Origin: Amycolatopsis sp. 195334CR
Lineage (GTDB): Bacteria; Actinomycetota; Actinomycetes; Mycobacteriales; Pseudonocardiaceae
Length of the DNA: 64,000 bases
Assembly (NCBI RefSeq): GCF_017309385.1
Contig: NZ_JAFJMJ010000001.1
Location: 1-64,000 of the forward strand
Direction of reading: 5' to 3'
Within the stretch, counting starts at the first letter, position 1. Each line of letters opens with the position of its first letter. Shown here piece after piece: positions 57,922 to 64,000 of this stretch. The translations under genes were made by a program, and so were the position numbers. The notes under the pieces were generated by a model that searched no databases, was not told where the DNA came from, and saw only the letters and a program-made list of their open reading frames with translations.

Positions 57922-59671
57922 GCCGGTGCAGCCGTAGCGCCAGCTGGAGTTCCAGCGCGCCCGCCGGGGAGGACCAGTCCGGCCCGAGCAGCGCGGCGAT
58001 CCGTTCCAGCCGCTGCGCCACCGTGTTCACGTGCACGTGCAGCGAATCCTTTGCCCGCGCGAGGTTTCCGCCCGCGGCGAAGTAGCAGTTGAGCGTTTTC
58101 ACCAGTTCCGTGCCGCGGCGCTCGTCGTAGTCCAGCACCGGCCCGAGCACCGACCGCACGAATCCGGCGGTGTCCGCCCGATCGCCCAGCAGCACCCCGA
58201 CGAACCCGAGTTCGGCGGCGGTGGCGCCGTCGCCCTCGCGGCCGAGCGCGAGCATCGCCCGCAGGCAGCGCGCGGCTTCGGCGTGCGCGTCGGCCAGTCC
58301 GGCGGGACCGGCCGCGGGTCCGGCGGCGGCGACCGTCACCGGGCCACCGGCGGGACCGGCCAGCATCGACGCCAGCTTGCCGGGGTCGGCCGCGGCTTCC
58401 CCCGGTGGCACCAGCGCGACCACCTGTTCGGCGTGCAGTCCGGCCAGCGCCGCGTGCCCGGCGACCGCGGCCGCGAGCCGACCGCGTGAGCACGCTTCGG
58501 AGTGCAGCACCAGCACCACGTGCCCGGCCCCGAGATCGACGCCGACGCGGCGCGCCCGGTCGATCAGCGCCTCCGGGTCGCGCTGCGGTGCGGTGAGCAG
58601 ATCGGCGACCAGCTCACCCCGCACGCGGTCCTCGGCTTCGGCGGTGGATCGGCGCAGCAGCAGCAAAAGCGCGGTCACCACGCCGGCGCGCTCGAACAGC
58701 CGCCGGTCGGCGTCGAGGAGGTCCGCGCGGCCGGTGAGGGTGATGCTGCCGAGCAGTTCGGGTCCGGCGAGCACGGCGCAGGTCCAGTCACCGCCGTCGG
58801 CCACCGCGCGCCCGCTCGACTGCGACGCGGCCACGGTTTCCGGCGACGGCTGCGGTGCCGCGACGCCGGACCGGCCGAGTTCGGTGCCGGTCGCGTCGTG
58901 CACGGTGATCGCACCGCCGAGCACCCCGGCCACGGCCTCGGCGACCTCGCGCACCCCGCTGCCGCCGAGCACCAGCGCGGTCAGCCGGTCGTGTGCCTCC
59001 TGCGCCCGCGCGATCGTCGCGTGGTGCTCCTGGATGGTCTCGATCAGCCGCGCGTTGTCGATCGCGATGGCGGCGTGGTCGGCCAGCGAGGACAACAGCG
59101 CGACCTCGGCCGGGGAGAACCGCCGCGGACGGCGGTCGGAGGCGTAGAGCACCCCGATCACCTCGTCCCCGAGCGCCAGCGGGACGCCGATGATCGCGAT
59201 GAGCCCCTCGTCGCGCACGGCCTCGTCGATCGGGCCGGTGTGCCGGAACCGCGGGTCGGTCGGGTAGTCGGCGGTGGCGTAGGGGCGGGCCGTCTGCGCG
59301 ACCAGCCCGCCGAGGCCCTCCCCCATGCCCAGCCGCAGCGCCTTGAACAACGCCGAGGTGCAGCCGTCGGTGACCCGCATGTACGTGCCGTCGGTACCGG
59401 GGCGGTTCATGCTCAGGTACGACACGTCCACCCGCAGCAGCATCCGCGCCCGGTGCACGATCGACTGGAGCACCGCGTCGGTGTCGCGCAGGCGGGCGAG
59501 GTCGCTGGCGGTGTCGAACAACGCCGCCAGCTCGGCCTCGCGGCGGGTGTGCCCGGCGAGCGTGGCGTGGATCCGCAGGGCCGCCTCGGTGGCCCGCGGA
59601 TCCGCGCCCGCCGCCGCCAGTTCCTGCGCGCTCGCCCCGGCGGCGATCAGGTCCAGCAGCTCCGCGCTCAT
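57905..59671 (-). CDS. GAF-domain PucR-type regulator of the hydroxybutyrate operon
   Basis: A 588-residue regulator. A GAF sensor domain occupies about residues 55-210 (DTDAVLQSIVHRARMLLRVDVSYLSM to HAAIAIDNARLIETI); a linker follows, and a PucR C-terminal helix-turn-helix ends it (HVHVNTVAQRLERIAALLG near residue 560). The gene is third in an operon with a transporter and 3-hydroxybutyrate dehydrogenase (4-bp gap to the transporter), so it is the probable local activator, perhaps sensing the substrate. ATG 59671. Confidence 0.88.
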   Translation of the reverse strand: MSAELLDLIAAGASAQELAAAGADPRATEAALRIHATLAGHTRREAELAALFDTASDLARLRDTDAVLQSIVHRARMLLRVDVSYLSMNRPGTDGTYMRVTDGCTSALFKALRLGMGEGLGGLVAQTARPYATADYPTDPRFRHTGPIDEAVRDEGLIAIIGVPLALGDEVIGVLYASDRRPRRFSPAEVALLSSLADHAAIAIDNARLIETIQEHHATIARAQEAHDRLTALVLGGSGVREVAEAVAGVLGGAITVHDATGTELGRSGVAAPQPSPETVAASQSSGRAVADGGDWTCAVLAGPELLGSITLTGRADLLDADRRLFERAGVVTALLLLLRRSTAEAEDRVRGELVADLLTAPQRDPEALIDRARRVGVDLGAGHVVLVLHSEACSRGRLAAAVAGHAALAGLHAEQVVALVPPGEAAADPGKLASMLAGPAGGPVTVAAAGPAAGPAGLADAHAEAARCLRAMLALGREGDGATAAELGFVGVLLGDRADTAGFVRSVLGPVLDYDERRGTELVKTLNCYFAAGGNLARAKDSLHVHVNTVAQRLERIAALLGPDWSSPAGALELQLALRLHRLTRSP

Positions 59672-59675
59672 CCGG

Positions 59676-61022
59676 TCATCGTGTCACCGGCGCGCGCTCT
59701 TCGCGCACTTCCGCCGGTTCGTCCTCCAGCGAGGTCCCCTTGGTCTCCTTGGCCAGGTAGACCGCGACGATGGTGAGCACGCAGGTGGCCGCGACGTAGA
59801 TCGACACCGGCAGGCTGCTGCCGAAGTCGCGCAGCATCGCGGTGGCGATCAGCGGGGCCAGCCCGCCGGCCAGGATCGAGGCCAGCTGGTAACCGATCGA
59901 CGCGCCCGAGTACCGCACCCTGGTGCCGAACAGCTCGGAGAAGAACGCCGCCTGCGGCCCGTACATCGCGCCGTGGAGGACCAGGCCGATCGTGGTGGCC
60001 AGCACCATCACGCCGAACGACTTGGTGTCCAGCATGGCGAAGAAGACGAACGACCAGATCAGCATGGCGCCGGCGCCGAACAGGTACACCGCGCGACGGC
60101 CGAAGCGGTCGGACAGCGCGCCCCACACCGGGATGGTGACGAAGTGCACGGCCGAGCCGATCAGCACCGCGTTCAGCCCGACGCCCTTCGGCATCTCCAG
60201 CCCGACGGTGATGTAGACCAGGATGAACGCGGTCAGGATGTAGTAGGACACGTTCTCCGCGAAGCGCGCGCCCATCGCGATCAGCACCTCGCGCCAGCTG
60301 TGCTTGAGCACGGTGACGATCGGCGCCTTCTCCACCTTGCCGCCCGCCTTCTTGGCGGCCTCGACGAACACCGGCGACTCCTCGACCGAGAGCCGGATCC
60401 ACAGGCCGATCGCCACCAGCAGGCCGGAGAGCAGGAACGGGATGCGCCAGCCCCACGACTCGAACGCGGCGTCGGACTGCACGCCGGCGAGAATGGCCAG
60501 CACCGCGGTGGCGAGCAGGTTGCCGCCGGGTGCGCCGGCCTGCGGCCACGACGCCCAGAAGCCGCGTTTGGCCGGGTCACCGTGCTCGGAGACGATCAGC
60601 ACCGCGCCACCCCATTCGCCGCCGAGGGCGAAGCCCTGCACCAGCCGCAGCACGGTGAGCAGGATCGGCGCGGCCACGCCGATCGCGGCGTAGGTGGGCA
60701 ACAGGCCCATCGCGAAGGTCGCGCCACCCATCAGCAGCAGGCTCAGCACCAGCAGCTTCTTGCGGCCGATCTTGTCGCCGTAGTGGCCGAAGACCAGTCC
60801 GCCCAGCGGCCGCGCGACAAAACCGATGGCGTAGCTGCCCAGTGCCAGCAGGGTGCCGGTGAGCGCGTCGGTGCCGGGGAAGAACAGCTTGTTGAACACC
60901 AGGGTCGCGGCCGAGGCGAAGAGGAAGAAGTCGTACCACTCGATGGTCGTCCCGACCAGGCTGGCGCCGACGATCTTGACGATCTTCCGGCGCGGCGGGG
61001 ACGCGGTTTCAGCCATGTACAT
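59676..61022 (-). CDS. MHS-family MFS transporter (metabolite:H+ symporter)
   Basis: A 448-residue, 12-transmembrane transporter of the metabolite:proton symporter family: GTTIEWYDFFLFA at helix 1, the GHYGDKIGRKK motif A and the GGEWGGAVL motif. Relatives carry organic acids such as shikimate, citrate or alpha-ketoglutarate; the neighbouring dehydrogenase suggests 3-hydroxybutyrate here (inference). Starts at 61028, 61022 and 61016 are all in frame; 61022 has the best GAAG spacing. A 24-bp gap separates it from the upstream dehydrogenase. Confidence 0.9.
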   Translation of the reverse strand: MYMAETASPPRRKIVKIVGASLVGTTIEWYDFFLFASAATLVFNKLFFPGTDALTGTLLALGSYAIGFVARPLGGLVFGHYGDKIGRKKLLVLSLLLMGGATFAMGLLPTYAAIGVAAPILLTVLRLVQGFALGGEWGGAVLIVSEHGDPAKRGFWASWPQAGAPGGNLLATAVLAILAGVQSDAAFESWGWRIPFLLSGLLVAIGLWIRLSVEESPVFVEAAKKAGGKVEKAPIVTVLKHSWREVLIAMGARFAENVSYYILTAFILVYITVGLEMPKGVGLNAVLIGSAVHFVTIPVWGALSDRFGRRAVYLFGAGAMLIWSFVFFAMLDTKSFGVMVLATTIGLVLHGAMYGPQAAFFSELFGTRVRYSGASIGYQLASILAGGLAPLIATAMLRDFGSSLPVSIYVAATCVLTIVAVYLAKETKGTSLEDEPAEVREERAPVTR

Positions 61023-61046
61023 CACCACTTCGTTGTGTGATTGGGG

Positions 61047-61799
61047 TTAGCCGGCGGTCCAGCCGCCGTCGAGCGGGACGGAGGCACCGGTGAGGTACCC
61101 GGCCGCGTCACCGCAGAGCCAGGTGACCACCGCGGCGACCTCCTCGGGTTCGATCAGCCGCTTGATCGCGGTCCGGCGGAGGAAGACCTCGTCGAGGACC
61201 TCGTCCTCCCCGATGCCGTGCCGCTCGGCCTGCGCGCGCACCTGGCCCTCGACCAGTGCGGTGCGCACATAACCCGGGTTGACGCAGTTGCTGGTCACGC
61301 CGTGTTCCGCGCCTTCGAGCGCGGCGGCCTTGCTGAGCCCTTCGAGCGCGTGCTTGGCCGCCACGTAGGCGGATTTGCCGGGACTCGCGCGGAGGCCGTG
61401 CACGCTGGACACGGCGACCAGGCGCCCCCAGCCGCGGCGGTACATCGCGGGCAGGGTGTGGCGCATCAGCCGGAAGGGCACCTGCACCATCAACTCGTGC
61501 ATCGCGGCGAACCGCTCCGGCGGGAACTCGTGGATCGGCGCCACGTGCTGCACCCCGGCGTTGTTGACCAGGATGTCGACGTCGTCGGGCAGCGCCTCGA
61601 CCGCCCCGGGGGCGGTGAGGTCACCGACGTGCGGGATGGCCCCGGTCTCGGCGGCCACCTCGGCGGCCTGACCGCGGTTCAGGTCGGCGAAGTGCACCTT
61701 GGCCCCGGCCGCGGTCAGCGCGGTCACGCAGGCTCTGCCGATCCCCGCCGCACCCCCGGTGACCAGCGCGGTGCGGCCGCGCAACGCAGGCTCGTTCAT
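61047..61799 (-). CDS. bdhA: 3-hydroxybutyrate dehydrogenase
   Basis: A 250-residue short-chain dehydrogenase. The TGGAAGIG cofactor loop (from residue 15), NNAG at about 78-81, Ser in VAVSSVHGL, and Tyr/Lys in SAYVAAKHAL make the classical catalytic set, and NNAGVQHVAPIHEFP is typical of D-3-hydroxybutyrate dehydrogenases. It oxidises 3-hydroxybutyrate to acetoacetate with NAD+. It is the first gene of the operon bdhA-transporter-regulator. ATG 61799. Confidence 0.9.
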   Translation of the reverse strand: MNEPALRGRTALVTGGAAGIGRACVTALTAAGAKVHFADLNRGQAAEVAAETGAIPHVGDLTAPGAVEALPDDVDILVNNAGVQHVAPIHEFPPERFAAMHELMVQVPFRLMRHTLPAMYRRGWGRLVAVSSVHGLRASPGKSAYVAAKHALEGLSKAAALEGAEHGVTSNCVNPGYVRTALVEGQVRAQAERHGIGEDEVLDEVFLRRTAIKRLIEPEEVAAVVTWLCGDAAGYLTGASVPLDGGWTAG

Positions 61800-61884
61800 G
61801 GGCGTGAACGCTACGAGCCGGGCTCCCCGGTGACCATGTGCTCACCGGCCACAGCGGGCCGGGGTTTCATGTCGGCCGCCCACA

Positions 61885-62742
61885 CTACGGCAGGGTGAGG
61901 ATCTCCGAGCCGGTTTCGGTGACCACGATGGTGTGCTCGAACTGGGCGGTCCACTTCTTGTCCTTCGTGGTGACCGTCCAGTCGTCGGACCAGATGTCGT
62001 AGTCGATGGTGCCCAGCGTGATCATCGGCTCGATGGTGAAGGTCATGCCCTGCAGGATCTCGGTGGTGACCGAGGGCTCCTCGTAGTGCAGCACGGTCGG
62101 CGCGGTGTGGAAGGCCGGGCCGACGCCGTGGCCGGTGAAGTCCCGCACCACGCCGTAGCCGAACCGCTTCGCGTAGGCCTCGATCACCCGGCCGATCACG
62201 TTGAGCTGCCGCCCCGGCCGGACCGCCTTGATCGCCCGCATGGTCGCCTCGTGCGTGCGCTCGACCAGCAGCCGCGCCTCCTCCGAGACGTCACCGGCGA
62301 GGAAGGTCGCGTTGGTGTCGCCGTGCACGTCGCCGATGTAGGCGGTGACGTCGATGTTGCAGATGTCCCCGTCCTCGATCACCGTCGAGTCGGGGATGCC
62401 GTGGCAGATGACCTCATTCAGCGAGGTGCAGCACGACTTCGGGAAGTTCCGGTAGCCCAGCGTCGACGGGTAGGCGTGGTGGTCGAGCAGGAACTCGTGC
62501 ACCACCTTGTCCACGTCGTCGGTGGTGGCGCCCGGCTTCACCGCCTTGCCGCCCTCCTGCAGGGCCTGCGCGGCGATCCGGCTGGCCACGCGCATGGCCT
62601 CGATCTGCTCGGGGGTGCGCACCCCGTTCCCGGTGTCGCGCTTCGGCGCCGGCCGGTCCACGTACTCGGGACGCTTGATGGACGCGGGAACGGCTCGGCG
62701 CGGCGACTGCACACCGGGCTTCAGAGGGGCACGCTGGGACAT
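61885..62742 (-). CDS. map: Methionine aminopeptidase type I
   Basis: A 285-residue metallopeptidase that removes the initiator methionine. The metal ligands are visible as the two Asp in [19 protein letters not shown], the His in [11 protein letters not shown], and Glu in FTIEPM and FEHTIVV. An N-terminal extension of about 40 residues with Pro-rich elements is shared with mycobacterial MapB-type enzymes. The ATG at 62742 begins it. The flanking penicillin-binding protein gene gives the same linkage as in M. tuberculosis (Rv2861c near Rv2864c). Confidence 0.95.
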   Translation of the reverse strand: MSQRAPLKPGVQSPRRAVPASIKRPEYVDRPAPKRDTGNGVRTPEQIEAMRVASRIAAQALQEGGKAVKPGATTDDVDKVVHEFLLDHHAYPSTLGYRNFPKSCCTSLNEVICHGIPDSTVIEDGDICNIDVTAYIGDVHGDTNATFLAGDVSEEARLLVERTHEATMRAIKAVRPGRQLNVIGRVIEAYAKRFGYGVVRDFTGHGVGPAFHTAPTVLHYEEPSVTTEILQGMTFTIEPMITLGTIDYDIWSDDWTVTTKDKKWTAQFEHTIVVTETGSEILTLP

Positions 62743-62759
62743 GCCCCCAGCCTACGACT

Positions 62760-64000
62760 TCAGCCGAGACCGGTGAGGAACCGGTGCGCCGCCTCGACCG
62801 CGAGCCCCGACGAACCGGCCCCGGTGAGCAGCACGGCGAAGGCGAGATCACCGGAATAGCCGACGAACCAGCCGTGCGCGGTGCTGCCGTCGCCGTACTG
62901 CGCGGTGCCGGTCTTGCCGCGGACCTCGGGAAGGTCGCGCAACGCGGTTCCGGTGACCACCTCGCGCATCATGCCGCGCAGCGCGTCGAGCACGTCGGGG
63001 CGCACCGGCGCGCCCAGGTTCTTCGCCTCGGTCGCCGCGCCCCGCAGCAGCGAGGGCACCGGGATCCGGCCACTCGCGACGGTCCCGGCCACCACCGCCA
63101 TGCCGAACGGGCTGGCCAGCACGGTGCCCTGGCCGAAGCCGTTCTCGGCCTGCTGCACGATGCTGCCCGCCGGGGGCACCGACCCGGTGATCGTGGTCAG
63201 CCCCTGGATCACGAAGTCGGCGCCGAGGCCGAGGTCGCGGGCGGAGTCGGTGAGCGCCATCGCGGGCAGGTCGGTGGACAGCCTGGCGAAGGTGGTGTTG
63301 CAGGACTGCGCGAACGCCTGGCTCAGCGGCACCGTGCCGAGCGCGAAGCGGTCGTTGTTCGGGATGAGCCTGCCGTCGACCACGGTGGTGGCCGGGCAGT
63401 CGACCGGGGTGTCCGCCTTCACCTTGCCCGCGCCCAGCCCGGCGGCCGCGGTGACGATCTTGAACGTGGAGCCCGGCGGGTAGCGGCCGGTCAGCGCGAT
63501 CGCGCCCTGCTGGTCGGCCGGTGCGTTCTGGGCCACCGCGAGCAGTTCACCGGTCGACGGCTGCAGCGCCACGATCATCGCCGCGCCCGGGACCGGTTCG
63601 AGCGCCTTCTCCCCCGCCGCCTGCACGCGGCGGCTGAGCGTGCTGGTGACCGCGTCGGCCGGTTTGGCCTCCTGCGCGTGCAGTTCGGCGACCTCACCGC
63701 CACCGGAGTCCGTGGTGACCACGCGCCAGCCCGCGTTCCCGGCCACCTGCTCCTCCACAGTGGACCGGATGGCCGGGAGAACCTGCTCGCCCAGCGAGGC
63801 GTCCACCGGCAGCAGGCGGCGCTGCTCGCTGAACCGCAGCCCGGGCAGTTCGTAGATGGCCGGTTTCACCTTCAGGTAGTCGGACTGGCGCAGGGTGACC
63901 ACCGAATACGCCTTCGGCTGCACCGACTTCGCGCCCTCCACAATGGACTGCTCGGTGATGCTCGCGTCGATCGGGGTCAGCGCGGCGGCCAGCGGACCGG
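62760..64000 (-). CDS. Penicillin-binding transpeptidase, partial (runs off right edge)
   Basis: The visible 413 residues are the C-terminal part of a class B penicillin-binding protein; the open frame continues past base 64000, so the N-terminus and signal are missing. The penicillin-binding motifs are complete: STFK in PPGSTFKIVTAA, SCN in QSCNTTFARL, and KTG in RGKTGTAQYG. The upstream part (TLRQSDYLKVKPAIYELPGLRFSEQR) belongs to the MecA-type N-terminal/dimerisation region, as in the mycobacterial lipoprotein Rv2864c. It cross-links peptidoglycan on the outer side of the membrane. Confidence 0.93.
   Translation of the reverse strand, partial: GPLAAALTPIDASITEQSIVEGAKSVQPKAYSVVTLRQSDYLKVKPAIYELPGLRFSEQRRLLPVDASLGEQVLPAIRSTVEEQVAGNAGWRVVTTDSGGGEVAELHAQEAKPADAVTSTLSRRVQAAGEKALEPVPGAAMIVALQPSTGELLAVAQNAPADQQGAIALTGRYPPGSTFKIVTAAAGLGAGKVKADTPVDCPATTVVDGRLIPNNDRFALGTVPLSQAFAQSCNTTFARLSTDLPAMALTDSARDLGLGADFVIQGLTTITGSVPPAGSIVQQAENGFGQGTVLASPFGMAVVAGTVASGRIPVPSLLRGAATEAKNLGAPVRPDVLDALRGMMREVVTGTALRDLPEVRGKTGTAQYGDGSTAHGWFVGYSGDLAFAVLLTGAGSSGLAVEAAHRFLTGLG

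Overview
The window is 64 kb of very high G+C actinobacterial chromosome, most like a Pseudonocardiaceae genome (Amycolatopsis or a close relative). The reasons are frequent GTG/TTG starts, short actinobacterial leader regions, a mycothione reductase, a DUF3145 gene after a fabD-fabH-acpP-fabF operon, and gene blocks shared with mycobacteria: AhpE/DUF3052/aceE/regulator/fabD as around Mycobacterium tuberculosis Rv2238c-Rv2245, and mtr, map and a penicillin-binding lipoprotein as around Rv2855-Rv2864c. I see no transposase, integrase, phage gene or CRISPR array. The genus is an inference from content.

Layout. 0-7 kb: hydrolase/TetR/MFS efflux, SixA, a DMT transporter with a cysteine-tailed MarR regulator, an NmrA-type protein and tRNA-Val(UAC). 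7-23.7 kb: the central-carbon and fatty-acid block: AhpE-like peroxiredoxin, DUF3052, pyruvate dehydrogenase E1 (aceE), then L-lactate dehydrogenase and L-lactate permease, PnuC, a TM-helix channel-like protein, an SPFH protein with an Arc-like repressor, a PucR-type regulator resembling Streptomyces FasR, fabD-fabH-acpP-fabF, and DUF3145. 23.8-31.4 kb: a proline/glutamine-rich membrane protein, a flavoprotein disulfide reductase, a divergent nucleoid protein with an Lsr2 N-terminus and a histone-H1-like tail, the three-subunit proton-translocating transhydrogenase (pntA-pntAb-pntB) and a TetR regulator. 31.5-38.1 kb: acyl desaturase with its reductase, a two-component system, YjbQ, an ABC-2-like membrane protein and a HAD hydrolase. 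38.1-48.4 kb: proS with a translationally coupled membrane protein, a VOC protein behind a candidate PafBC (DNA-damage) promoter, a 2-hydroxyacid dehydrogenase, GNAT, YaaA, two flavoproteins, a cupin and a RIO kinase split by a frameshift. 48.7-64 kb: DEAD-box helicase, PIG-L deacetylase, BioF-like enzyme, ElaA-like GNAT, trypsin, M15 lipoprotein, mycothione reductase, CynX-type MFS with a FadR-type regulator, a 3-hydroxybutyrate operon (regulator, transporter, dehydrogenase), methionine aminopeptidase and a penicillin-binding protein running off the right edge.

How the genes fit together. AceE supplies acetyl-CoA, lactate uptake and oxidation supply pyruvate, and the fab operon uses acetyl-CoA for fatty acid synthesis. 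The transhydrogenase and the desaturase/reductase pair concern NADPH and acyl-chain modification. The peroxiredoxin, mycothione reductase and YaaA are redox/peroxide defence genes.

The most notable signals are non-coding or architectural: a perfect 36-bp palindrome exactly at the frameshift in the RIO kinase gene; an Lsr2-type dimerisation domain joined to a lysine/alanine tail in place of the usual DNA-binding domain; a 35-bp stem upstream of the VOC gene in which all six arm differences are G-U wobbles on one strand; and a recurring family of long intergenic palindromes. Convergent gene pairs here are of two kinds. They either abut or overlap (4, 14, 14, 17, 20 and 63 bp overlaps; 6 and 10 bp gaps), or they are separated by a hairpin or, in one case, by a tRNA.
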